Shown here: positions 15,989 to 24,743 of the stretch, piece by piece
Layout of the letters: every line of letters starts with the position of its first letter
Numbering within the stretch: position 1 is the first letter of the stretch
From: DATAGF01 sp963813355
Lineage (GTDB): Bacteria > Actinomycetota > Thermoleophilia > Miltoncostaeales > Miltoncostaeaceae
Assembly: GCA_963813355.1 (NCBI GenBank)
Contig: CAWEYS010000024.1
Span: 1 to 55,771 of the forward strand
Direction: 5' to 3'
DNA: 55,771 nt
The notes under the pieces: generated by a model
Database searches by the model: none
What the model was told of the DNA's origin: nothing
What the model saw: the letters and a program-made list of their open reading frames with translations, nothing else
Translations under genes and position numbers: made by a program

Positions 15989-16455
15989 AGGGGCCGGCGC
16001 CCGCTCGAGAACGGCGAGGGGCCGAGCTCCCGGTAGATCGCGACCCCGCTGCTGTGCTCGCGCGAGCGCACCCAGGCGCGGTTGACGAGGTCGACCGCCC
16101 CCACCCCGGCGACCACCCCGCCGAGCACGGCCGCCAGGCCGCCGCTGAGGAGGGCCGCGATCGCGACCGCGAGGGCGCCGAGCGCCAGCGTCACGCCGGT
16201 GCGGCGCACCGTGAGGGCGGTCGTCTCGATCCGCGCGCCGGGGTCGGCCTCGGAGGGCTCGGCGCGGCGCAGCCACCGCGACGTGAGGCCGCTCACGCCC
16301 GCGAGGGCGACGAAGGCGACCGCGAACGGCACGATCGCCCGCGCGGCGCCCGAGTCGACCAGGAGCAGGCCGGCGACCAGGCCTGCCACGCCGATGACGA
16401 TCTGCCCCAGCCCCGAGACGAGGAGCTCCGTCCCGAGTGGAGCGATGGGCCTCAC
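15949..16455 (-). CDS. membrane protein of unknown function
   Basis: 168 residues from GTG 16455 (GTG 16473 would add six). Four hydrophobic segments: GLGQIVIGVAGLVAGLLLV, AIVPFAVAFVALAGVSGL, GVTLALGALAVAIAALLSGG and LAAVLGGVVAGVGAVDLV. The tail is basic and soluble (SGRRPLYTRPRN). No family recognised. It is divergent from the LLM gene with only about 20 bp between starts and converges on the transglycosylase gene. Confidence 0.6.
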   Translation of the reverse strand: MRPIAPLGTELLVSGLGQIVIGVAGLVAGLLLVDSGAARAIVPFAVAFVALAGVSGLTSRWLRRAEPSEADPGARIETTALTVRRTGVTLALGALAVAIAALLSGGLAAVLGGVVAGVGAVDLVNRAWVRSREHSSGVAIYRELGPSPFSSGRRPLYTRPRNDITLAT

Positions 16456-16475
16456 GGGCTGGGATACTCGCACAC

Positions 16476-17507
16476 GTGCCGTCCGCGCTCGCGATCCCGG
16501 TCGACGGCCAGCTGCTCGGCCGGGACCCCGCCGAGGTCGCCGGGCTCGCGGCGGAGGCCGAGCGCGCCGGGCTGGCGCGCCTCTGGGCCGCCGAGCTGCA
16601 CCGGTCGGCGACCGTGCCCCTGGCCGTGGCCGCCGCCGCGACCGAGCGGATCGAGCTCGGCACGGGCATCGCGCTGGCCTTCACGCGCAGCCCGATGGTC
16701 CTCGCCCTCGAGGCGCTCGACCTCGACGAGCTGTCGGGCGGGCGCTTCGTGCTCGGCCTCGGCGCCGGCGTGCGGCGCCTCAACGCGAGCTGGCACGCGG
16801 CGGCGTACGACCGGCCGGTCCGGCGCATGCGCGAGCTGGTGGCGGCGGCGCGGGAGCTGATGGCCGCCCTGGCCGAGGGGCGCGACGCGCGCGCGGCCGG
16901 CGAGATCTACGACATCGAGGTGCGCGGCCTGCGCCGGCCCTACGCCGCGCCGCGGCCGGCGCCGCCGGTCTGGCTGGCGGCGGTCCTGCCCGGGATGACC
17001 GGCCTGGCGGGGGAGGTCGCCGACGGCTTCCTCGACCACCCCGTCACGACGCCCGCCTGGCTCGCCGGGCGCCTGATCCCCGCCCTCGACGCCGGCGCCG
17101 CCCGCGCGGGGCGCGCGCGTCCGGAGGTGGCCGGCGCCCTGATCTGCGCCGCGTCCGACGACGACCCCGCGGCGGCCCGGCGCGCGGCCGCCGGGACCGT
17201 CGGCTTCTACGCCACGGTCAGGACCTACGAGGAGCTCTTCTCCGAGCACGGCTTCGGCGGGCGACTGAGGGCGATCCGGCGGGCGTTCCTGGAGGGCGGC
17301 GGCGACCGGCTCGCCGAGGCCGTGGGCGAGGACATGACCGACGCCTTCGCCGCCGCCGGCACGGTCGCCCAGGTCCGGGAGCGGGCCCGCGCGTACGAGG
17401 GGCTCGCCGACCGGCTGTGGGCGGCCCCGCCCCACCACATGCAGGGGCACGAGGACGCCGTGCGCTGGCAGAGGGGGATACTGGAGGCGTTTGGCACGCG
17501 CCCCTGA
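16476..17507 (+). CDS. LLM-class flavin/F420-dependent oxidoreductase
   Basis: 343 residues. The luciferase-like TIM-barrel pattern is clear: AAEAERAGLARLWAAELH, ATERIELGTGIALAFTRSP, LDELSGGRFVLGLGAGV and PVWLAAVLPGMTGLAGEVADG. In actinobacteria most such proteins use F420; the sequence alone does not exclude FMN. GTG 16476 is chosen; GATACT ends seven bases upstream. The stop overlaps the ligase D start by 17 bp. Confidence 0.8.
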   Translation: MPSALAIPVDGQLLGRDPAEVAGLAAEAERAGLARLWAAELHRSATVPLAVAAAATERIELGTGIALAFTRSPMVLALEALDLDELSGGRFVLGLGAGVRRLNASWHAAAYDRPVRRMRELVAAARELMAALAEGRDARAAGEIYDIEVRGLRRPYAAPRPAPPVWLAAVLPGMTGLAGEVADGFLDHPVTTPAWLAGRLIPALDAGAARAGRARPEVAGALICAASDDDPAAARRAAAGTVGFYATVRTYEELFSEHGFGGRLRAIRRAFLEGGGDRLAEAVGEDMTDAFAAAGTVAQVRERARAYEGLADRLWAAPPHHMQGHEDAVRWQRGILEAFGTRP

Positions 17508-19851
17508 CCTCTCCGAGTACCGCGGCAAGCGCGACTTCGGCGCGACGCCGGAGCCGCCGCCCGAGCCGGCGCCCGCGGCCGAGGAGCCGGACGGCCGGCC
17601 CCGCTTCGTGGTGCAGCGCCACGACGCGCGGGCGCTCCACTTCGACCTGCGCCTCGAGGTCGACGGCGCCCTCGCCTCGTGGGCCGTGCCCAAGGGGCCG
17701 CCCCTGCGCGAGGGGGTCAAGCGCCTGGCCGTGCGCACCGAGGACCACCCCCTGGAGTACCTGACCTTCGCCGCCGTCATCCCCGAGGGCCAGTACGGCG
17801 CGGGCCGCATGACCGTCTGGGACGCCGGCCACTACGAGGCCGAGCTGCGGGCGGACGACGAGTGGAAGCTGGTGCTCGAGGGGCGGATCCTGCGCGGGAG
17901 CTATCACCTGGTGCGCACCGGCGGGCGCGGCGGCAAGGAGGAGTGGCTGATCTTCCGCTCGAGCGGGGGGCCGGCCGGCCCGCCCGACCCCGCGCCGCGG
18001 TTCCGCGAGCTGCGGCCGATGCTGGCCTCGTCGCGCCAGCAGCCCTTCGACGACCCGGGCTGGGCCTTCGAGCTCAAGTGGGACGGCTACCGGGCCCTGG
18101 CGCTGGTGACCTCGGACGCCACCGAGCTGCGCAGCCGCACGGGCCGGGACCTGACGGGCGCGTACGCCGAGCTGGCCGACCTGCGCCGGGCGGTCACGCT
18201 CCAGGAGGTCGTGCTCGACGGCGAGGTCGTCGTGATCGGTGAGGAGGGCCGGCCCGACTTCAACGCCCTGCAGAACGGCCGCGGCCCGTTCACCTACGTC
18301 GCGTTCGACCTCCTCTACGCCGACGGGGAGTGGCTGCTCGAGCGGCCCTGGCGCGAGCGGCGCGCCCGCCTTGCCGAGGCGGTGGCGCCGGAGGGCTCGC
18401 CGCGCCTGATCCTCAGCGACCACGTCGACGAGCGCGGCGAGGCCCTCTTCGCCGCTGCTGCCGAGAGGGGCCTGGAGGGCATCGTGGCCAAGCGGGCCGA
18501 CAGCGCCTACCGCCCGGGCCAGCGGGTCAAGGAGTGGGTGAAGATCAAGAGCCGCCCCGAGATGGTCGCGACGATCGGCGGCTTCACCGAGGGCACGGGC
18601 TCGCACCGGGGCACGCTCGGCGCGCTGCTGGTGGGCGAGCCGGACGAGGCCGGCGGCCTGACGTACCTGTCGCACGTCGGCAGCGGCTTCTCGCACGACC
18701 AGGCGCGGCGCCTGTGGGACCGCCTGAGGGGGACGGAGGTGCCGGAGTCCCCGTTCTCCAACGAGGTGCCCTCGCGGGGCTCCGCGCCGCGCTGGGTGAG
18801 GCCGGAGCTGCGCGCGGAGGTCAGCTTCGCCGAGCGCACCCCGGACAACCGCCTGCGGGCGCCGGTCTTCGGCGGGCTGGTCGACGACCCCGGCGAGGGG
18901 CCCGACGTGCCGCCGGGGCCCTTCGGGGGGCAGGCCGGCGACCGGGCGCTCGAGGACGGCGGGCGGCGCATCACGCTGACGAACCTCGACAAGCCCTACT
19001 GGCCCCGCGAGGGCATCGCGAAGGGCCACCTGCTCGACCACTACCTGCGCATGGCACCGGTGCTGGTGCCCCACATCGCCGGCCGGCCGCAGATCCTCAA
19101 GCGCTACCCGGACGGGATCGAGGGCGACTTCTTCTTCCAGCACAACGTCGGCGACCAGGCGCCGCCCTGGATGCGCACGGCCGACCTCTCCCGCAGCGGG
19201 CGGTCCGAGGAGAAGACCAGCCGCTACGCCATCGTCAACGACGCCCTCGGCCTGCTCTGGCTCGCCAACCTCGGGTGCATCGACCTCAACCCCTGGCAGA
19301 GCCTGGCGGACGCGCCCGACCAGCCGACCCACGTGCTCTTCGACCTCGACCCGGCCGACGGCCTGCCCTTCGCGCGGGTCGTCGAGACCGCCCTGCTCGT
19401 GCGCGAGGCCCTCGAGGGGGTCGGCCTGCGCGGCTACCCGCGGACCTCCGGGGCGAGCGGGATGCACGTCCTGGTGCCGATCCAGCCCGGGCCCGACTGG
19501 GACGCCGTGCGCCTCTTCGCCCAGGTGGTCTCGGAGGCGCTGGTGCAGGCCCATCCGGCGCTCGTGACGACCGAGCGGGTCGTGGCCAAGCGCGGGCCCC
19601 GCGTGTACCTCGACGCGGGCCAGAACGGGCGCGGGCGGAGCATCGCCTGCGTCTACTCGGTGCGCCCGCGGCCCGGCGCGCCGGTGGCGACCCCCTTGCG
19701 GTGGGAGGAGGTCCAGCCGGGCCTCGACCCCCGCGAGATGACGATGGGGGCGGTCGCGCGGCGCGTCGAGCGCGAGGGCGATCTCGCCGAGGGCCTCCTG
19801 ACCGACCTCCAGCCCCTCGGCGAGGCAGTGGCGCGCCTCGGCGCCGAGTGA
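17491..19851 (+). CDS. ligD: ATP-dependent DNA ligase D, PE-Lig-Pol order
   Basis: 786 residues in three domains. Residues about 1-160 are the 3'-phosphoesterase (RHDARALHFDLRLE, SWAVPKGP, PEGQYGAGRM). Residues about 170-480 are the ligase, with catalytic Lys in FELKWDGYR and IVAKRADSAYRPG and VKIKSRP. Residues about 490-786 are the primase-polymerase (KPYWPREGI, LFDLDPADG, SGASGMHVLVP). The enzyme repairs double-strand breaks with Ku; no ku gene lies in the window. The domain order is that of Pseudomonas LigD, not the mycobacterial Pol-PE-Lig order. The TTG start has TGGAGG upstream. Confidence 0.93.
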   Translation: MARAPDLSEYRGKRDFGATPEPPPEPAPAAEEPDGRPRFVVQRHDARALHFDLRLEVDGALASWAVPKGPPLREGVKRLAVRTEDHPLEYLTFAAVIPEGQYGAGRMTVWDAGHYEAELRADDEWKLVLEGRILRGSYHLVRTGGRGGKEEWLIFRSSGGPAGPPDPAPRFRELRPMLASSRQQPFDDPGWAFELKWDGYRALALVTSDATELRSRTGRDLTGAYAELADLRRAVTLQEVVLDGEVVVIGEEGRPDFNALQNGRGPFTYVAFDLLYADGEWLLERPWRERRARLAEAVAPEGSPRLILSDHVDERGEALFAAAAERGLEGIVAKRADSAYRPGQRVKEWVKIKSRPEMVATIGGFTEGTGSHRGTLGALLVGEPDEAGGLTYLSHVGSGFSHDQARRLWDRLRGTEVPESPFSNEVPSRGSAPRWVRPELRAEVSFAERTPDNRLRAPVFGGLVDDPGEGPDVPPGPFGGQAGDRALEDGGRRITLTNLDKPYWPREGIAKGHLLDHYLRMAPVLVPHIAGRPQILKRYPDGIEGDFFFQHNVGDQAPPWMRTADLSRSGRSEEKTSRYAIVNDALGLLWLANLGCIDLNPWQSLADAPDQPTHVLFDLDPADGLPFARVVETALLVREALEGVGLRGYPRTSGASGMHVLVPIQPGPDWDAVRLFAQVVSEALVQAHPALVTTERVVAKRGPRVYLDAGQNGRGRSIACVYSVRPRPGAPVATPLRWEEVQPGLDPREMTMGAVARRVEREGDLAEGLLTDLQPLGEAVARLGAE

Positions 19852-20399
19852 GGCGAGGGGCGGTCGCGGCCGGCGCGCTCGCCGCGGCCGCCCTCGCGGC
19901 GGGATGCGGCGGGGGCTCCCCGTCGCCGGCTCCACAGCCGCCCGCCCCGCCGGAGGCCCTCGGCTCCGGCTACTTCGTGGGCACGGGGCCCAACGGGGTG
20001 GGCGCGACGGTGGACCTGCGGGCCGCCGACGCGACGGTCCGCGCCCTGGAGGCCGCCCTGCGGCAGGGCGCGCCGCCGGGCGGGCCCCCGCCCGCCGTGG
20101 GAATCGCCTCGGTCGTGAACGACTCGCGCCGCGCGGCGCCCGCGCCGCGCTTCATCGCCGTCCTCGATTCGGGCGAGCTCCTCCCGCTGCGGCCCGCCGC
20201 CGACGCGCTCGGCAGCCGCACCGACCCGCTCGCCCGGAGGGCGGTCCGGCTCATGCCGGCGCCGCGCCCGGTCCTGCCCGGCGGGGCGAGCGCCGTGGAG
20301 TACGTCGTCCTGCGCGGCGTGGTGCCCGGGAGGGTCGCCGAGGTCAGGATGACGACCGGCACGGGGACGCCCGCGCGGCTCGCCCCACGACCTCGGTAG
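19848..20399 (+). CDS. putative lipoprotein
   Basis: 183 residues. The N-terminus has Arg residues, an Ala/Leu core and a lipobox ALAAGC, followed by GGGSPSPAPQPPAPP, a typical linker. The rest is beta-rich with no known family (SGYFVGTGPNGVGATVDL). GTG overlaps the TGA of ligD as GTGA, so translation is probably coupled to it, though no link in function is evident. Confidence 0.65.
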   Translation: MRRGAVAAGALAAAALAAGCGGGSPSPAPQPPAPPEALGSGYFVGTGPNGVGATVDLRAADATVRALEAALRQGAPPGGPPPAVGIASVVNDSRRAAPAPRFIAVLDSGELLPLRPAADALGSRTDPLARRAVRLMPAPRPVLPGGASAVEYVVLRGVVPGRVAEVRMTTGTGTPARLAPRPR

Positions 20400-20433
20400 G
20401 GGTCCGCGACCCGACGGCGAACTCACGCTCCGC

Positions 20434-21258
20434 ATGCCCCCCGACGTCCACGCCCTCGCCGAGCGCCTGAAGCGCGACTACGAGCGCTTCAGCCCCGCGC
20501 AGCAGTCACTGGCCCGCTACCTGGCCGACCACCTGGCGGACGTCCCCCTGCTCTCCGCGCACGAGGTGGCCCGGGCCTCCCACTGCAGCCCGGCCACGGT
20601 CGTGCGCTTCGCCCAGGCCCTCGGCTACTCCGGCTACCCCGAGATGCAGCGGACCGTGCGCCGCGCCCAGCGCCCCGGCCTCCCGCCGCGCCCCGGCGAC
20701 CGCCAGCTCGGGCTGCCCCTGTCGGCCGACGGCATCGAGTCGGCGCTCGCCGCCGAGCGGCTCGCGCTGGACGATCTCGCCGAGCGGCTCGGCACCAGCG
20801 GCCTGGGGTCGATGGCGGCGGCGATCGGGTCGCGCGCGCCCCTGATCATCGCCGGGGAGGGCCACGCCCGCACGGTCGTCACGCTCATCGAGGAGCGGCT
20901 CGCCCGCGCCGGCCGCCCGGTCGCCGCCGTCACCTCGCTCGACCCGGCCGCCCGGGTCTGGCTCGACGCCCTCGGCCCCGGCGGCGCGGTGCTGGCCATC
21001 GCCATCGGGCGCGAGTCGCGCGTCGCCCAGGCCGCCGTGTCGGCCGGCCGCGCCGCCGGCGTCCCGGCCGCCGCCCTGGTCAACTCCAGCCTCAGCCCTC
21101 TGGCGCGCAACCCGCTCGCGCGGGTGGTCCCGGCCGACGCCCGCGACGGGGCGCCGACCCTCGTCGCCATGGTCGCCGTGGCCCAGGCCCTCGCCGGGGC
21201 GCTGGTTCCGCCCCGGCGCGAGGTGGCCGCCGCGGGTCTCGCCGCCGTCGGGGCCTAG
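20434..21258 (+). CDS. MurR/RpiR-family transcriptional regulator
   Basis: 274 residues. The N-terminal helix-turn-helix of the RpiR family is plain (FSPAQQSLARYLADH, LLSAHEVARASHCSPATVVR, FAQALGYSGYPEMQ). A C-terminal SIS domain spans residues about 120-250 (APLIIAGEGHARTVVTLIEE; GGAVLAIAIGRES), which in this family binds phosphosugars. The gene ends 50 bp before pdxS. It could control pdxS-pdxT, but pdxS has its own TACACT box in between, so this is only a guess. Confidence 0.82.
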   Translation: MPPDVHALAERLKRDYERFSPAQQSLARYLADHLADVPLLSAHEVARASHCSPATVVRFAQALGYSGYPEMQRTVRRAQRPGLPPRPGDRQLGLPLSADGIESALAAERLALDDLAERLGTSGLGSMAAAIGSRAPLIIAGEGHARTVVTLIEERLARAGRPVAAVTSLDPAARVWLDALGPGGAVLAIAIGRESRVAQAAVSAGRAAGVPAAALVNSSLSPLARNPLARVVPADARDGAPTLVAMVAVAQALAGALVPPRREVAAAGLAAVGA

Positions 21259-21308
21259 CCCCCCGGACGCTACACTCGGGGCCTCGGAGTCCGACCGAGG
21301 GGTAGCGC

Positions 21309-22205
21309 GTGGCAGAGGGGAACGGCCGCACCGGCACGATGCGGGTCAAGAGCGGGCTCGCGCAGATGCTCAAGGGCGGGGTCATCATGGACGTGACGAC
21401 CCCGGAGCAGGCGCGCATCGCCGAGGAGGCAGGAGCCTGCGCCGTGATGGCGCTCGAGCGGATCCCCGCCGACATCCGCGCCGACGGCGGCGTGGCTCGC
21501 ATGAGCGACCCCGAGATGATCGCCGGCATCCAGGAGGCCGTGTCGATCCCGGTGATGGCCAAGTGCCGCATCGGCCACTTCGTCGAGGCGCAGGTGCTGG
21601 AGGCGCTCGAGATCGACTTCATCGACGAGTCCGAGGTGCTGACGCCGGCCGACGAGAGCCACCACATCGACAAGCACGGCTTCACTGTGCCCTTCGTGTG
21701 CGGGGCCACCGACCTCGGCGAGGCGCTGCGGCGGGTCTCCGAGGGCGCGGCGATGATCCGCACCAAGGGCGAGGCGGGGACGGGCAACGTCGTGGAGGCC
21801 GTGCGCCACATGCGCGCGATCCGGGGCGGCATCGCGGCGCTCGCCGGGCGTCCGCCGGAGGAGCTGCACGCGGCGGCCAAGGACCTGCGCGCGCCCTACG
21901 AGCTGGTGGCCCGCGCCGCCGCCGACGGCCGCCTGCCCGTGGTCAACTTCTCCGCGGGGGGCATCGCCACGCCGGCCGACGCCGCCCTGATGATGCAGCT
22001 CGGGGCGGAGGGCGTCTTCGTGGGCTCGGGCATCTACAAGAGCGCCGACCCGCCCCGCCGGGCGCGCGCGATCGTGGAGGCCGTGACCCACTTCCGCGAC
22101 CCCGAGGTGGTCGCGCGGGTGTCCGCGGGCCTCAAGGATGCGATGCCCGGCCTCGAGATCTCGGCGATCGGCGACGCCGGGCTGCTCCAGGGCCGGGGGT
22201 GGTGA
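21309..22205 (+). CDS. pdxS: pyridoxal 5'-phosphate synthase subunit PdxS
   Basis: 298 residues, full length for the family. It forms the TIM-barrel synthase that builds PLP from ribose 5-phosphate, glyceraldehyde 3-phosphate and ammonia supplied by PdxT. Seen: GGVIMDVTTPEQARIAEEAG, VMAKCRIGHFVEAQ with the first catalytic Lys, IRTKGEAGTGNVVEA with the second, and NFSAGGIATPADAALM. The GTG start has GAGGGG upstream; TACACT at 21269 is a likely -10 box. It overlaps pdxT by four bases (GTGA). Confidence 0.96.
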   Translation: MAEGNGRTGTMRVKSGLAQMLKGGVIMDVTTPEQARIAEEAGACAVMALERIPADIRADGGVARMSDPEMIAGIQEAVSIPVMAKCRIGHFVEAQVLEALEIDFIDESEVLTPADESHHIDKHGFTVPFVCGATDLGEALRRVSEGAAMIRTKGEAGTGNVVEAVRHMRAIRGGIAALAGRPPEELHAAAKDLRAPYELVARAAADGRLPVVNFSAGGIATPADAALMMQLGAEGVFVGSGIYKSADPPRRARAIVEAVTHFRDPEVVARVSAGLKDAMPGLEISAIGDAGLLQGRGW

Positions 22206-22846
22206 CGAGGGCGCTGGCGAGCCTCGGCCGGCCGCGCGTCGGGGTGCTGGCGGTGCAGGGGGCCTTCGCCGAGCACGAGGACGCGCTGGCGGCCGCCGGG
22301 GCGGCGCCCGCCGAGGTGCGGACGCCCGCCGACCTCGAGGGGCTCGACGGCATCGTGCTGCCGGGCGGCGAGAGCACCACGCTCGGGCTGGTCGCCGAGA
22401 GCTCCGGCCTGCTGGCCGCGCTGCGCGCGCGGATCGACGGCGGGCTGCCGGCGCTGGGCACCTGCGCCGGGATGATCGTGCTGGCCCGCGCGACCACCGG
22501 CGGGGCGCAGCCGCTGGTCGGTGGCATGGACATCGTGGTGCGGCGCAACGCGTTCGGGCGGCAGGTCGCCTCGTTCGAGGCGGCGCTGCAGGTGCCGGCG
22601 CTCGGGCCCGAGCCGGTGGACGCGGTCTTCATCCGCGCCCCCTGGATCGAGGAGGCCGGCCCCGGGGTGGAGGTCCTCGCGCGCCACGCCGGCCACGGGG
22701 TCGCGGCGCGCCAGGGCGACCTGATGGTGACCGCGTTCCACCCCGAGCTGTCGGGGGAGCGGCGCTTCCACGAGTGGCTCGTGGGGCGCGCGAGGGCCCG
22801 CCGCGAGGGGTCGGGCGAAAGGAGGGACCGTGTCGGGGCACAGTAA
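22202..22846 (+). CDS. pdxT: pyridoxal 5'-phosphate synthase glutaminase PdxT
   Basis: 214 residues. Class I glutaminase that frees ammonia from glutamine for PdxS. Visible: VLAVQGAFAEHEDAL, LPGGESTTLG, the nucleophile in GTCAGMIVLA, RRNAFGRQVASFEA, and the His-Glu pair in AFHPELSGE. Starts inside the pdxS stop and overlaps the yebC start by 17 bp, so the three genes are one transcription and translation unit. Confidence 0.95.
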   Translation: MTRALASLGRPRVGVLAVQGAFAEHEDALAAAGAAPAEVRTPADLEGLDGIVLPGGESTTLGLVAESSGLLAALRARIDGGLPALGTCAGMIVLARATTGGAQPLVGGMDIVVRRNAFGRQVASFEAALQVPALGPEPVDAVFIRAPWIEEAGPGVEVLARHAGHGVAARQGDLMVTAFHPELSGERRFHEWLVGRARARREGSGERRDRVGAQ

Positions 22847-23578
22847 GTGGGCGACGATCAAGCGCAAGAAGGGCGCCGCCGACGCCAAGCGCGGCCAGCT
22901 CTTCTCGAAGCTCTCGCGGGCCATCATCGTGGCCGCCAAGGAGGGGGGGCCGACCCCGAGTCCAACACGACCCTCGCCAACGCCATCCAGAAGGCGCGCG
23001 ACAACTCGATGCCCAAGGACAACATCGAGCGCGCGATCCAGCGCGGGGCGGGCGGGGCCGAGGGCGACGCCTACGAATCGATGGTCTACGAGGGCTACGC
23101 CCCCGGCGGCGTGGCCGTCATCACGACGATCCTCACCGACAACCGCAACCGGACGGCGAGCGACCTGAGGCACATCTTCACGAAGAACGGCGGCTCGCTG
23201 GGCACGCCCGGCAGCGTCGCGTGGCAGTTCGACCGCAAGGGCCTGGTGCTGGTCGAGCGCGAGGGCGTGGACGAGGACGAGCTGATGGAGCTCGCCCTGG
23301 CGGGCGGAGCGGAGGACATCTCCGAGGACGGCGCCCAGTGGCAGATCACCACCGACCCCGGCGACTTCATGGCCGTCCGGGAGTCGCTCGAGAGCGGCGG
23401 CGTCGGCTACGTCTCCGCGGAGCTCACGATGGTCCCCAAGAGCACGATCGAGGTCTCCGAGAAGGAGGCCCGCCAGGTGCTTCGCCTGATCGACGAGCTC
23501 GAGGACAACGACGACGTCCAGGGCGTCTACGCCAACTTCGACATCTCCGAGGACGTCCTGGAGGCCGTCGCCGGCTGA
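22830..23578 (+). CDS. yebC: YebC/PmpR-family protein, one-base frameshift
   Basis: The first frame reads MSGHSKWATIKRKKGAADAK and continues to AAKEGG; the second frame takes up DPESNTTLANAIQKARDNS to the end (SEDVLEAVAG). The shift lies in the G run at 22943-22949, which has seven G where eight would keep the frame. Corrected, the protein has 249 residues, the normal length. YebC proteins act as transcription factors or, as shown recently for some members, help ribosomes pass difficult stretches. Gene order pdxT-yebC is typical of actinobacteria. A truncated protein is unlikely for such a conserved gene. Confidence 0.9.
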
Positions 23579-23617
23579 GCCGGGTCCGCCGTGGGGCGGG
23601 GGCGCCGGAGACGGGGA

Positions 23618-23986
23618 TCAGCGCTCCTGGACGGCCCAGCCGTTCCCGTCCGGGTCGTCGAAGAACGCGAAGCGCGACCCGGGCGCGCCCTCGGGCCCGA
23701 GCTGCATCACCTCGCCGATCGGGACGCCGCGCGCGGCGAGCGCGGCCCGCGCGGCGTCGAGGTCCTCCACCACGAGCTGGACCCCCCGCACCGAGCCGGG
23801 GGCGCCGAGGGGGAGGCCGTCGCCGATGACGACCGAGCAGGCCGACCCCGGCGGCGTCATCTGCACGACGCGCATGCCCTCGGCGGGGCGCACGTCGTGG
23901 TCGAGCGCGAACCCCACGCGCTCGGTGTAGAACGCCGTCGCGGCATCGACGTCCGCGACGGGCAGGCCAACGACCTCGAGCTTCAT
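23618..23986 (-). CDS. VOC (glyoxalase-like) family protein
   Basis: 122 residues. One vicinal-oxygen-chelate domain: MKLEVVGLPVADVDAATAFYTERVGF, GVQLVVEDLDAARAALAARG and FAFFDDPDGNGWAVQE, the usual beta-alpha-beta-beta-beta pairs. Related proteins act in antibiotic binding, dioxygenation or isomerisation; no specific role can be named. ATG 23986 is used; GTG 23992 or 24001 would add two to five residues. It is divergent from a TetR gene with an operator-like repeat between them. Confidence 0.75.
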   Translation of the reverse strand: MKLEVVGLPVADVDAATAFYTERVGFALDHDVRPAEGMRVVQMTPPGSACSVVIGDGLPLGAPGSVRGVQLVVEDLDAARAALAARGVPIGEVMQLGPEGAPGSRFAFFDDPDGNGWAVQER

Positions 23987-24012
23987 CTCCACGGCGACCA
24001 CTCCCCCGGTCC

Positions 24013-24039
24013 TGAAACGGAACAACTCATTCCGTTTCA
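24013..24039. promoter_or_regulatory. inverted repeat, probable TetR operator
   Basis: TGAAACGGAA and TTCCGTTTCA form a perfect 10-bp inverted repeat around seven bases, between divergent VOC and TetR genes. A further half-site AACGGAA lies at 24049-24055. The AT-rich content stands out from the surroundings. It likely serves self-control of the TetR gene and control of the VOC gene. Confidence 0.7.
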
Positions 24040-24068
24040 ATCTATCGGAACGGAATGCATCGTTCAAG

Positions 24069-24074
24069 TACTAT
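24069..24074 (+). promoter_or_regulatory. -10 box for leaderless tetR gene
   Basis: TACTAT with 7 nt to ATG 24082 (4 nt to ATG 24079). Confidence 0.5.
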
Positions 24075-24081
24075 CCGGATG

Positions 24082-24735
24082 ATGACGGCGGACGCCGCGG
24101 AACGCCTCCCCGGGCGGCGCCGCGAGGCCGCGCGCAACGACGCGCGCATCCTCGAGGCCGCGCGGGAGGTGCTGGTGGAGGACCCGGACGCGCCCGTCGC
24201 GGCGGTCGCGGCGCGGGCCGGTGTGGGGATCGGGGCGCTCTACCGCCGCTACGCGACCAAGGACGACCTGCTGCGCCGGGTCTGCCACGAGGGCCTGCTC
24301 CGCTTCATCGCCGAGGCCGAGGAGGCGGCCGACGACGACGACGCCGGACGCGCCCTGGCGGGCTTCCTCCGGCACGTCGTGGACGCCGACCTCCACTCGC
24401 TCACCGTCCGCCTGGCGGGGCGGTTCGCCCCGACGGAGGAGATGTGGCGGGACGCCGAGCGCGCGGGCGCGCTGGCCCGCGCCCTCGTGGAGCGGGCCGT
24501 GGCGAGCAACGCGGTGCGCGCCGACGCGGTGCCCGGCGACCTCGACCTCATCCTGGAGGGCTGCGCCGCCATCCGCGTCCCCGACCCGTCGCGCACGGCC
24601 GAGCTCCGCCGCCGTCACCTCGCCCTGCTCCTCGACGGGCTCGCCGCCGGCGGCCCGGGCGGGCTGCCCGGGCCCGCGCCGGACGACGGCGAGATGGGGT
24701 GGCGCTGGCGCGAGGGCTCCGGGCGCCGCGCGTGA
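24082..24735 (+). CDS. TetR-family transcriptional regulator
   Basis: 217 residues. The N-terminal DNA-binding domain reads NDARILEAAREVLVED, then VAAVAARAGVGIGALYRRYA with the recognition helix and TKDDLLRRVC. The C-terminal part matches the SbtR-like ligand domain type by eye (AEEAADDDDAGRALAGFL). ATG 24082 is preferred because of the TACTAT box; ATG 24079 and 24055 are alternatives, the last lying in the operator region. It probably represses itself and the divergent VOC gene through the repeat at 24013. Confidence 0.83.
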   Translation: MTADAAERLPGRRREAARNDARILEAAREVLVEDPDAPVAAVAARAGVGIGALYRRYATKDDLLRRVCHEGLLRFIAEAEEAADDDDAGRALAGFLRHVVDADLHSLTVRLAGRFAPTEEMWRDAERAGALARALVERAVASNAVRADAVPGDLDLILEGCAAIRVPDPSRTAELRRRHLALLLDGLAAGGPGGLPGPAPDDGEMGWRWREGSGRRA

Positions 24736-24743
24736 CGCCTTGG

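Noticed and set aside
17218..19935. Very long open frame opposite ligD (about 900 codons, minus strand)
   Set aside because: It mirrors a clear LigD gene; the product is Arg/Ala/Gly/His-rich with no domain. Long antisense frames are expected at this GC content.
22830..23578. Programmed frameshifting in yebC
   Set aside because: The shift is in a plain G run with no stimulatory structure seen, and other housekeeping genes have similar shifts, so a missing base is simpler.
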